The position numbers and the translations under genes were made by a program. Below the pieces are notes generated by a model. The model did not search any database. It had not been told where the DNA came from and saw nothing but the letters and a program-made list of their open reading frames with translations. A stretch of DNA of 64,000 bases from FEN-1219 sp035548835. GTDB taxonomy: Bacteria; Pseudomonadota; Gammaproteobacteria; Steroidobacterales; Rariloculaceae. Position 1 is the stretch's first letter. The number at the start of each line of letters is the position of its first letter. Where the stretch lies: contig DASZSB010000148.1 of assembly GCA_035548835.1 (NCBI GenBank), forward strand, positions 71,040 through 135,039. The letters are read 5' to 3'. Shown piece after piece: positions 8,330-15,522 of the stretch.

Positions 8330-9241
8330 ATGCGAAGGGAAGACGTGACGTTCCGCACCGATGGCGGCCTGAAGCTCAAGGGCCATTTCTACATCCCCGA
8401 CGGTGTCAAGGCTCCATACCCCGCCGTCGTGATGGCCGGGGGCTGGTGCTACGTCAAGGAGCTGATCCAGCCGGAGTACGCGAAATTCTTCGTCGACGCC
8501 GGCGTGGCCGTGCTCACGTTCGACTACCGTAACCTGGGCGAGAGCGAAGGCCAGCCACGGCAGCACATCAATCCCTGGGACCAGATCTACGACATCATCA
8601 ACGGCGTCACCTACGTGAGCGGCCGCAAGGACGTCGATCCCGAGCGAATCGGGGTCTGGGGGATCAGCTACGCGGGTGGCCACGTATTCCCGGTGGCGGC
8701 GCTCGATCCGCGAGTCAAGACGATCTTCAGCATCGTCCCCGTGCTCGACGGCTGGTACAACACGTTGCGCGCCAACTCGAACGTCGGTCTGCGCAAGCTC
8801 TGGGAGATCATCCGCAAGGATCGCTTCGATCGCATCGAGACGGGCAAGCACGGCACGATCGCGCATTCAGCGCATCCGCACGAGGCGCCGTCGACGTTCC
8901 CGGCGCCGGAAACCTGGCCCGTCTTCAAGAAGTTCAAGGAGACCGTCGCGCCGAACCACGAGCACTGGACGACGATCCAGAGCTGCGAGTTCGTGTTGAG
9001 CTACGACGTGACGCCGTACATGAAGCGCATCATCCATCAGCCCACGCTGATGGTCACGTCGTGGTACGACGACATCACGATGACCGAGTTCGAGGTGCCG
9101 GCCTTCCACACGATCCCGAGTCCGCGCAAGAAGCTCGTGCAGGTGGGCGAGGGTGCGTCGCACATGTCGCTGTACGACAACCCCGATCACCTGCGGGTGG
9201 TCGGCGAAGCCTGTGCCGCCTTCGCGCGCGAGTATCTTTGA
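8330..9241 (+). CDS. Cytoplasmic alpha/beta-hydrolase
   Basis: 303 residues from an ATG at 8330 with GGAGG nine bases upstream. No signal peptide. The nucleophile elbow is GISYAGG near residue 114, the acidic residue is probably in SWYDDITM near 248, and the histidine lies in GEGASHMSLYDNP near 282. This is a complete Ser-Asp-His set. The sequence FDYRNLGESEGQPR is typical of dienelactone-hydrolase-like or acyl-peptidase-related small esterases. The substrate cannot be assigned. It sits between a stress-type membrane protein and a metal-type ABC transporter, with gaps below 35 bases, consistent with one transcript. Confidence 0.8.
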   Translation: MRREDVTFRTDGGLKLKGHFYIPDGVKAPYPAVVMAGGWCYVKELIQPEYAKFFVDAGVAVLTFDYRNLGESEGQPRQHINPWDQIYDIINGVTYVSGRKDVDPERIGVWGISYAGGHVFPVAALDPRVKTIFSIVPVLDGWYNTLRANSNVGLRKLWEIIRKDRFDRIETGKHGTIAHSAHPHEAPSTFPAPETWPVFKKFKETVAPNHEHWTTIQSCEFVLSYDVTPYMKRIIHQPTLMVTSWYDDITMTEFEVPAFHTIPSPRKKLVQVGEGASHMSLYDNPDHLRVVGEACAAFAREYL

Positions 9242-9272
9242 GGGAGCGTGACCATGAACGAACCGCCGGGCG

Positions 9273-9971
9273 ATGACGAACGACGGTGAACCGGTACTCG
9301 AGGTCTCGGACCTGAAGGTCACGCTCGAGGGTCAAACGGTCCTCGACCATATCTCGTTCGCGGTACGGCGCGGCGAAGTCTGGACGATCCTCGGTCCGAA
9401 CGGTGCCGGCAAGACGGTGCTCCTGCGTGCCCTGCTCGGCGCGTTGCCGTATCGGGGTTCGATCGCCTGGAAGGCCGGCGTGCGGATCGGGTACGTGCCT
9501 CAGCGGCTGCCGTACATCAGGAACATTCCGTTGAGCGTGGCGGAGTTCTTCGCACTGAAGAGCAACGTCAGATCGGGCGTCGACGAGTTGCTGCGGGCCG
9601 TCGGGCTCGGGGCGGAGGCGGGGAAGCGGCGAATCGGCGATTTCTCCTCCGGTCAGTTCCAGCGGATTCTGATCGCCTGGGCGCTCGCCAGTGACCCCGA
9701 CGTGCTGCTGTTCGACGAGCCCACGGCAGGCATCGATATCGGCGGCGAGGAGACCGTGTACGCGCTGCTCGCGCAACTGAAGCGCACGCGCAACCTGACG
9801 ATGCTGATCGTCACGCACGACCTCGCGATGGTCCACCGGTTGTCGTCCATGGTGCTGTGTCTGAACCGGCAGGCGGTCTGCATGGGCCCGCCGCTGGCGG
9901 CACTCACGCCGGAAAACCTCGAGCGACTGTTCGGTCGCGAGGTCAGCGTGTACGAGCACAAGCACGAGTAG
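9273..9971 (+). CDS. ABC transporter ATP-binding protein, zinc/manganese type
   Basis: 232 residues. Walker A is GPNGAGKT, the signature is SSGQFQR in place of LSGGQ, Walker B is VLLFDEPTAG and the switch histidine is in VTHD. The sequence pattern and the following permease match the ZnuC/MntB class of metal importers. A well-spaced ribosome site (GGGAG at 9242-9246) serves not this start but an ATG at 9254 that opens an 11-codon frame ending at 9289, overlapping this gene. Translation may therefore depend on reinitiation. No substrate-binding protein gene is in the window. Confidence 0.85.
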   Translation: MTNDGEPVLEVSDLKVTLEGQTVLDHISFAVRRGEVWTILGPNGAGKTVLLRALLGALPYRGSIAWKAGVRIGYVPQRLPYIRNIPLSVAEFFALKSNVRSGVDELLRAVGLGAEAGKRRIGDFSSGQFQRILIAWALASDPDVLLFDEPTAGIDIGGEETVYALLAQLKRTRNLTMLIVTHDLAMVHRLSSMVLCLNRQAVCMGPPLAALTPENLERLFGREVSVYEHKHE

Positions 9972-9976
9972 CGCGC

Positions 9977-10738
9977 ATGGAATCGCTGCTGCTCAGTCTG
10001 GTGGCGGGCATGTCGATCGGCGGCGCCGCGGCGTATCTCGGTACGCTGATGCTGAGCCGCAGGATGGCGCTCGTGGCGGGTCCGCTGGGCCACCTGACAC
10101 TGCCGGGGATCGCCCTCGCGCTCGTGTGGGGCCTCGACGTCTCCGTCGGAGCGTTTCCGTTCGTGATCGCAGGCGTCGTCGCGATCTGGTGGCTCGAAAC
10201 GAGAACGAAGCTGCCGATGGAGGCCCTGACCGCGCTGGTCTTTTCGTCCGGCGTGGCCGTCGCATTCCTGCTTCTGCCGATGGAGCAGGCCGAAACGGCG
10301 CTCGTCGGCGACATCTCGAGGGCCGGCCTCTACGGTACCGCGCTGTCCGTCGTCGCGTCCCTCGCCATCGTGGTGACGCTCAGGCGCGCCTACTCGAAGC
10401 TGGTCCTGGCGAACATCTCTGAGGATCTCGCCACGGCCGAGGGAATCGCGGTCCGGCGCTACAACCTGCTCTATCTGTTCCTGATCGCGGTGATCGTGGC
10501 GCTCGGCGTGAAGATGGTGGGCGGTTTGCTGACGGCTGCACTCGTGGCAATCCCGGCAGCCGCCGCGCGCAACGTCGCGAGGAACCTCGAGCAGTACACG
10601 CTCGGCGCGACGGCCATCGGCGTCGCGTCGGCCGTGCTCGGCGTCGTGCTGGCGCACGTGACGGGATTTCCGGCGGGTCCGCTGATCATCCTGATCGGCG
10701 CAGCGACGTTCTTGCTGACACTGCCGTTCGCGCGGTGA
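9977..10738 (+). CDS. ABC transporter permease, zinc/manganese type
   Basis: 253 residues from the ATG at 9977, five bases after the ATPase stop. Seven or eight hydrophobic helices are visible, beginning LLLSLVAGMSIGGAAAYLG. The segment GGLLTAALVAIPAAAARNVARNL corresponds to the conserved metal-permease core of the ZnuB/MntC class. With the preceding ATPase it forms the inner-membrane part of an importer for a divalent metal. The metal cannot be told from sequence. The missing periplasmic binding protein must be elsewhere or has been lost. Confidence 0.85.
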   Translation: MESLLLSLVAGMSIGGAAAYLGTLMLSRRMALVAGPLGHLTLPGIALALVWGLDVSVGAFPFVIAGVVAIWWLETRTKLPMEALTALVFSSGVAVAFLLLPMEQAETALVGDISRAGLYGTALSVVASLAIVVTLRRAYSKLVLANISEDLATAEGIAVRRYNLLYLFLIAVIVALGVKMVGGLLTAALVAIPAAAARNVARNLEQYTLGATAIGVASAVLGVVLAHVTGFPAGPLIILIGAATFLLTLPFAR

Positions 10739-10913
10739 GCCCGCGGGCCGGCGTTGCCGCGGGATTCATGCGGCTCCGCTACGGACGGCACGGGTCACTC
10801 GCGCATGTGTCGGGCGCTCGCGATCGGAGCAGTGATTATGTCTGTATCGACAGCCGCGACCATGGACGCGGAGTAGCATTCCCGCTGTCGGCTCTCAAAG
10901 AAGAAGAACAACG

Positions 10914-11087
10914 ATGAAACAGGAGCTCGGTACGGCTCTCGGTCTTGCGATCGGTTCCCTGGTCTACGACGCGTGGCACGGCGAGTACGGCGGCCTGCCG
11001 CTGTATCGCGCGGCGCTCGCGTTCGTGTTGAGCTTCGCGCTGCTGACGTTGCTCGCGGCGCTCAAGAAACCGCGCAGCTCTCGCTAA
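10914..11087 (+). CDS. Small two-helix membrane protein
   Basis: 57 residues from an ATG at 10914. Two hydrophobic stretches are seen: GTALGLAIGSLVYDAW at residues 6-21 and ALAFVLSFALLTLLAAL at 33-49, followed by a basic tail KKPRSSR. The ribosome site is a purine run (AAGAAGAAGAACAACG). The stop TAA (11085-11087) overlaps the stop of the convergent PQQ dehydrogenase by two bases. The family is not recognised. Reading as a real gene rests on the topology, the positive-inside tail and the compact fit. Confidence 0.6.
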   Translation: MKQELGTALGLAIGSLVYDAWHGEYGGLPLYRAALAFVLSFALLTLLAALKKPRSSR

Positions 11088-12874
11088 CGCGGCAGCGCGA
11101 ACACGTTGATCGAGTTGCCGCGGTGCTCGGGCAGCTCGAGGCCCGCGGTATTCGCGAGCGCGCGCGGACCGAGCAGGGCCTCCGCGTCGATCACCGCCAC
11201 GTACTGCCGGCCATCGACGGCATACGTGATGGTGCTCGTCTGCACCGACGCGCCGAGCGGCTCGGACTGCCAGAGGATCCGGCCCGTCTCCGCGTCGAAC
11301 GCGCGCAGCACCTGCGCGATGTCGCCCCAGAACACGAGCCCGCCGGCCGTGGCCAGCACGGCGCCGTTGCCGGCCGCGCGGCCTTCGTACAGCAGCTTCT
11401 TCTCGCCCGTGCGCATGTCGATCTTGGCGAGCCCCGCGAAGTGCGCGGGATCGGAGCCCGGTCGCAGCACGCCGCCACGATGCTCGCCCTGGCCGCTCTC
11501 GTCGGGGCGCGCCATGTCGAGGCAGTGATTGACGTACGGCACGTACAGCGAGTTCGTCTTCGGCGAGTAGGCCGTGGGCCAGAAGCTGCGCGTGTTCCAG
11601 TAGCACACCAGGCTGCGGGCGCCGGGCTTGTCGAGCACGAGCTCGCGGTTGATCGTGGCGACGCCGGTCTTCGGGTCGATGCCGGACAGGATCCAGTTCG
11701 GCGTGTCGAACGGGAACGGCGTGGCCCAAAGGAACTCGCCGGTCGCGCGGTCGTTGACCCAGATGCCGCCGGCTTCGGCGACGGTGATGGCGATATCGCG
11801 CTCGCGGCCGCGGCGCACGGCCGGATTGATCCACTTCACGAACTTCGGATCGGGCGCCACCGCGGTGCGGATCAGCGTCTTCTCGTGGTTCACGTCCATG
11901 TCCCAGTCGTCGCCGGGCAGATGCTGGTAGTACCAGACGAGCTTGCCGGTGGCGGGATTCAGCGCGACGGTGGAATTGCTGTAGAGATCGGCCGGCGCGT
12001 GCGTCGGGATGGCATCGGCGTTGCCGCCGTGGCGCTCGGCGCGCGTGTTCGGCATGGGGTTTGCGATGCCCCAGAAGAGCAGGTGCCGCACGGGATCGTA
12101 CGTGCCGGGCATGCCCCAGGCGGCGGCGCGGCGGCCGTCCACCGGTGCGCCGGCCCATGACGCGTTGCCGGGATCGTCGGCGCCGGCGGTCGTGTAGAAG
12201 CGCCAGACTTCCTTGCCCGTGAGCGCGTCGTGCGCCGCGATGAAGCAGTTCGCGCGCGTGCTGTTGCACGTGCGGCCCGAGATCACCTTGCCCTCGACGA
12301 CGATCGAGCCCGCGGTGTGCGTCTCGATCGACGCCGGCGTCTGCCACCGCACCTTGCCCGTGGCGGCATCGAGCGCGACGACGGGGCTCGGCTGGCCGCT
12401 GGCCGCGGGTGCGGTGTAGTAGATCATGTCGCCGTAGATCGACAGCGCCTTCACGCGCGTCGAGGCGTTGCCCGGCGGCGCGTATTCCCACAGCAGCTCG
12501 CCCGTCGCACCGTCGAGCGCCCACACCCTGCTCGAGCCCTCGCGGCTGCCCGGTGTAGTGAGATACAGCACGCCGCGGTGCACGATCGGGATGACCTCGA
12601 TCGGGCCTTCGGGCAGCGCCTTCGTCCACGCGCGCTTGAGCGAGCCCACGTTGCCGCGGTTGATCTGGTCGAGAGGGCTGTAACGCTGCGCGTCGTACGT
12701 GCGGCTGTACATCAGCCAGTCGGCGGGGTCGGGATCGCGCAGCATCGCGTCCGTGACGGGCGCGGCGGCCACGTCGCGCAGTCGATCCGGCGGCGGAGTC
12801 GGCGTCTGTGCCGCCACGCCGAGCGCGAGCGACGCGAGCGCGAACGCGGTGGCAGCGGCCCGGTGTGGAGTCAT
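11084..12874 (-). CDS. PQQ-dependent dehydrogenase, periplasmic
   Basis: 596 residues from the ATG at 12874, which begins a signal peptide (TAFALASLALGVAAQ). The body is an eight-bladed propeller of the quinoprotein alcohol dehydrogenase type, with repeated tryptophan-docking motifs such as LDGATGELLWEY, LDAATGKVRWQT and FDAETGRILWQS. The N-terminal DWLMYSRTYDAQRYSPLDQI is diagnostic of the family. The vicinal Cys-Cys pair of methanol and ethanol dehydrogenases is absent; separated cysteines occur in RTCNSTRANCF. No heme c domain is fused. The substrate is unknown. It is followed by DUF6152-like and GxW-type genes on the same strand, a pairing that recurs in this window. Confidence 0.85.
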   Translation of the reverse strand: MTPHRAAATAFALASLALGVAAQTPTPPPDRLRDVAAAPVTDAMLRDPDPADWLMYSRTYDAQRYSPLDQINRGNVGSLKRAWTKALPEGPIEVIPIVHRGVLYLTTPGSREGSSRVWALDGATGELLWEYAPPGNASTRVKALSIYGDMIYYTAPAASGQPSPVVALDAATGKVRWQTPASIETHTAGSIVVEGKVISGRTCNSTRANCFIAAHDALTGKEVWRFYTTAGADDPGNASWAGAPVDGRRAAAWGMPGTYDPVRHLLFWGIANPMPNTRAERHGGNADAIPTHAPADLYSNSTVALNPATGKLVWYYQHLPGDDWDMDVNHEKTLIRTAVAPDPKFVKWINPAVRRGRERDIAITVAEAGGIWVNDRATGEFLWATPFPFDTPNWILSGIDPKTGVATINRELVLDKPGARSLVCYWNTRSFWPTAYSPKTNSLYVPYVNHCLDMARPDESGQGEHRGGVLRPGSDPAHFAGLAKIDMRTGEKKLLYEGRAAGNGAVLATAGGLVFWGDIAQVLRAFDAETGRILWQSEPLGASVQTSTITYAVDGRQYVAVIDAEALLGPRALANTAGLELPEHRGNSINVFALPR

Positions 12875-12935
12875 CGCGGGTGCTCGGGGCGGTGCGCGGC
12901 CCGCCGGACGCACGGACGTCGGCGGGCCGGGCAGG

Positions 12936-13370
12936 CTACTTCGCGGGCGCTTCGGCCGAGCCGCCGGTCGGCTTGCCGGTCTCCGGCGACAGGCCGCCGA
13001 AGCCGACGGTCTTGCCGTTCACGGTGAAGGCCTGGATGAAGCCGCCGTCCTTGCCGTCGTGCCGTGGCGCGATCAGGATCGCGATCTTGTCGCCCGCCTT
13101 GACCATGTCGCGCGTATAGCCCGCGCGGAAGAAGTGGCTCGCGCTGTGGCCTTCGTACTCCACGTCGCGCGTGCCCTTGGCGTCCGTGATCTCGATCGTT
13201 GCCGCCGCGTGCGGGTTCGTGACGTTGAATTCCTTGACCACGCCCTGCACGGTCACGCGCTTGCTGAAGTCGAACTGCGCCGCCGAGTGATGCGCCGGGG
13301 CCACTGTCGCAACGAGCGCCAGGGCGCCACTGCAGAGCACCACGCCCAGATTCTTAAGGAAGTTCGCCAT
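12936..13370 (-). CDS. Exported DUF6152-like HHS protein (copy 2)
   Basis: 144 residues from the ATG at 13370, preceded by GGAG. Signal peptide LGVVLCSGALALVATVAPA, then a mature start HHSAAQFDFSKRVTV. The family motif appears as GVVKEFNVTNPHAAATIEI. The C-terminus has a low-complexity tail rich in Gly, Pro and Ala (TGKPTGGSAEAPAK). It lies 61 bases upstream of the PQQ dehydrogenase and 55 bases downstream of the GxW paralogue, all on the minus strand, so the three are probably one operon. Function unknown. Confidence 0.8.
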   Translation of the reverse strand: MANFLKNLGVVLCSGALALVATVAPAHHSAAQFDFSKRVTVQGVVKEFNVTNPHAAATIEITDAKGTRDVEYEGHSASHFFRAGYTRDMVKAGDKIAILIAPRHDGKDGGFIQAFTVNGKTVGFGGLSPETGKPTGGSAEAPAK

Positions 13371-13425
13371 GTGACTCTCCTCGTCAGTGCCGCGCCTCCC
13401 GGCGCGCACCTGTCTTGCCGAAACG

Positions 13426-14229
13426 CTATTGCTTCGCCTCGCGTGCCTTGTAGACGTCGCTCATGCGAGCTTCGACCGGTTTGCCTTCCTTGAGTTGCTT
13501 GCGTCGCATGTCGAGCAACGCGTACCAGAACTCGTCGGGGCAGCGATACGGGATGATGAAGCCGTCCTTCAGCGGCTCGTACTTGCGCTGAATCTTGACC
13601 GGTGCCGTGTAGTACACGGGATCCGTAATTGTCGCATCGTAGGTCAGCACGGGTGTGCCCTTGGCGTCCTTGCCGAGCGAGAAACGCTCCTCGATCGTGG
13701 CCTGGTCGCTGTGCGGGTGATTGCCCTGATCGGCGCCGTCCAGAAGATCCGTGGTCTTCACGACCAGCACGTTGCCTTCCCAGTGGCCCGCCGAATACCC
13801 GGCTCGGCTCGGCAGCCGCTCCTGCTCGGGGAGCTGCCGGCTGCCGATGTAGATGCGGCGCGTTTCGTTCTCGACCTCGTAGATGATCGTGAGCTGGTTC
13901 GGCTTCTGGATGAACTCGAGCGGGTAGGCGCCCGGCGTCTCCATCATCGTCGGCGTGCCGTAATCGACGCAGTATGCGCCGGGATTGGCACGCTCGGGGC
14001 CGAGCAGCTTGTTGTATTCCTCGATGCGGCGCTTGCCCTCGGCCGTCAGCGGCAGGTCCGCACGGGGGCCGCCGAAACCCGAGACGCGACCCTGGCCGGG
14101 CTCGCGGTAGGTCGTCCACAACCCCGTGAAATCCGGAAGCTGCGGCTCGGCCGCGAACACGGCCCCGCACGCCAAGGACGTGATGGCAGAAAGGACGATC
14201 GCGCAGATCGCGCGTGGCTCAAGCCGCAT
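13426..14229 (-). CDS. Exported GxW-type protein of unknown function (single domain)
   Basis: 267 residues from the ATG at 14229, start of a signal peptide (ICAIVLSAITSLACGAVFA). The mature part begins EPQLPDFTGLWTTYREPG, and a SAGHWEGNVLVVKTTDL segment aligns with both halves of the 3590-5137 protein. The later part (DPVYYTAPVKIQRKYEPL) matches the RPW..MPLHR end of those repeats. It is thus a one-domain paralogue. No enzyme motif is visible. It is the first gene of a likely minus-strand operon with an HHS protein and the PQQ dehydrogenase. Confidence 0.75.
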   Translation of the reverse strand: MRLEPRAICAIVLSAITSLACGAVFAAEPQLPDFTGLWTTYREPGQGRVSGFGGPRADLPLTAEGKRRIEEYNKLLGPERANPGAYCVDYGTPTMMETPGAYPLEFIQKPNQLTIIYEVENETRRIYIGSRQLPEQERLPSRAGYSAGHWEGNVLVVKTTDLLDGADQGNHPHSDQATIEERFSLGKDAKGTPVLTYDATITDPVYYTAPVKIQRKYEPLKDGFIIPYRCPDEFWYALLDMRRKQLKEGKPVEARMSDVYKAREAKQ

Positions 14230-14298
14230 CGCTGCTCCCCCGGGGATTCCCCGAAACCGCATTCACTCTACCGCGTCGGCCGGGCCAAAAGAATCGTC

Positions 14299-14315
14299 CG
14301 TAAGATTTGTTTACG
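14299..14315. promoter_or_regulatory. Possible operator between divergent DUF6152-region genes
   Basis: CGTAA and TTACG face each other with a seven-base spacer in the 198-bp gap between the genes starting at 14229 (minus) and 14428 (plus). This is an AT-richer patch than its surroundings. A position between divergent starts fits a regulator site, but the arms are only five bases and no regulator gene is adjacent. Confidence 0.25.
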
Positions 14316-14427
14316 CTGGCTGCGGCGCGCTCGAAACGATTCGCAGTCGGCGTTAACCTGGGCCGTGGGCGCGGCGCGCGCTCCGGTGATGCGCGCTCCC
14401 CCCGACCGCGCCCGAAGCCCGCCATTC

Positions 14428-14874
14428 ATGAAGCTCGCCGATTTCCTCGCGCTCGCCGGCGCGGCTCTGGCCGCGGGTACGCTCCTGCCCGCGGCGGCGC
14501 ATCACTCCTTCGAGGCTCTGTACGACGGCCGCGCGCTCGTGACGATCGACGGCACCGTGCGGGAGTTCGAGTTCGCGAACCCGCACGCGCGCGTGACCGT
14601 CGAGGTGCCGGACGGGCAGGGCGGCGTCCGGCAATGGATCGTGGAGATCGACGGGCGGCGCAGCCTGCAGAACTTCGGCTGGACCGCCGCGACGCTGCTG
14701 CCGGGCGAGCACGTGCGGATCACGGGCCATCCGGGGCGCATGGGCGAGCCGCGCATGTTCTTCGCGAAGGTCGTGCGCGGCGACGGCAGCGAGATCGTGC
14801 TCGGCGGCAATCACCTGAGCTCGACCGGGGAAGCGAAACACCTGCGCGCGGTGCGACGCGCCGCGGCACCCTGA
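14428..14874 (+). CDS. Exported DUF6152-like HHSF protein (copy 3)
   Basis: 148 residues from the ATG at 14428; an in-frame ATG at 14389 is less likely because it adds a charged stretch before the signal peptide (LADFLALAGAALAAGTLLPAAA). The mature protein would start HHSFEALYDGRALV. The core motif is GTVREFEFANPHARVTVEV, and the C-terminal half repeats the pattern of copy 1 (GWTAATLLPGEHVRITGHPG). It is divergent from the 13426-14229 gene. Unlike copies 1 and 2 it has no partner downstream on the same strand except a small exported unknown. Confidence 0.8.
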   Translation: MKLADFLALAGAALAAGTLLPAAAHHSFEALYDGRALVTIDGTVREFEFANPHARVTVEVPDGQGGVRQWIVEIDGRRSLQNFGWTAATLLPGEHVRITGHPGRMGEPRMFFAKVVRGDGSEIVLGGNHLSSTGEAKHLRAVRRAAAP

Positions 14875-15071
14875 GGGAAGCAAGCGGGGCGGTGGGCGAT
14901 TGCGGTGCGTCGGCACCGGTCGGTGCACCGAAAGCGGGGCGAGCGGGCCTGCGCCACGCGCGGACTTCGTTGCAACGCCCGGGTTTTCGCCCTGGCACGC
15001 GTCCTGCAATGGGCGGGGGGTATCGCAGGGCCAGGGATGGCCCACCCCCGAAGCGGAGCAAGGAGCAGATC

Positions 15072-15347
15072 ATGAAGAAGTCGAGTTCGTTCGGCACAGG
15101 GACGGTCACTCTGCTGATCGGCCTGGCGCCGGCCCTGATCGGGCCGATTGCGCTGGCCGAGGGTTTCGCCGACATCGCGAAGCCGATCGCGGTCGAGATC
15201 GACAAGACCGTCATGCGCATCGATCTCGCCGCGGCGCTGCGCGCCGTGCGCGAGAACCTGGCCGGCGCGCGCGTCGTGGCGCCCGAGGCCGGCGCCGCGC
15301 AGGAGGACGTGCAGCTCGCCGTCGTGGAGTCGCACGACCGCGGTTAG
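15072..15347 (+). CDS. Small exported protein of unknown function
   Basis: 91 residues from an ATG at 15072 with a strong AAGGAG eight bases upstream. A signal peptide is plain (TVTLLIGLAPALIGPIALA). The mature part is acidic and short, with AVEIDKTVMRIDLAAALRAVREN. No family is recognised. The 197-bp gap before it holds no other gene that I can support. Confidence 0.6.
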   Translation: MKKSSSFGTGTVTLLIGLAPALIGPIALAEGFADIAKPIAVEIDKTVMRIDLAAALRAVRENLAGARVVAPEAGAAQEDVQLAVVESHDRG

Positions 15348-15374
15348 GGGGCGAGCGCCGCGGCCGGTGCCCGC

Positions 15375-15389
15375 GATTAACCGTTAATC
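15375..15389. promoter_or_regulatory. Inverted repeat upstream of the TonB receptor gene
   Basis: GATTAA-CCG-TTAATC is a perfect six-base-arm inverted repeat in the 175-bp gap before the TonB-dependent receptor gene. A related GTTAACCGTCAAC sequence follows at about 15441. The patch is much more AT-rich than the genome around it, as expected for a promoter and operator. I did not find the conserved boxes of a cobalamin riboswitch here. Confidence 0.35.
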
Positions 15390-15522
15390 ATTCGCATCGG
15401 AGCCGCGTATAACGTACTGATCCGGCACGGCCCGGTGTGCCGTTAACCGTCAACAACTGCAGGTTTGCCGGTGGCCGCTCCTAGACTGCGCACCCTTCGA
15501 TTCATGGGTGGGGGTGCGAGTC

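Noticed and set aside
10735..10917. 60-residue frame after the metal permease
   Set aside because: It overlaps the permease stop, has no ribosome site, and its composition is unlike neighbouring genes. The 57-residue membrane protein at 10914 is better supported.
15348..15522. Cobalamin riboswitch upstream of the TonB receptor
   Set aside because: The conserved B12-box and paired elements are not present; only short inverted repeats are seen.
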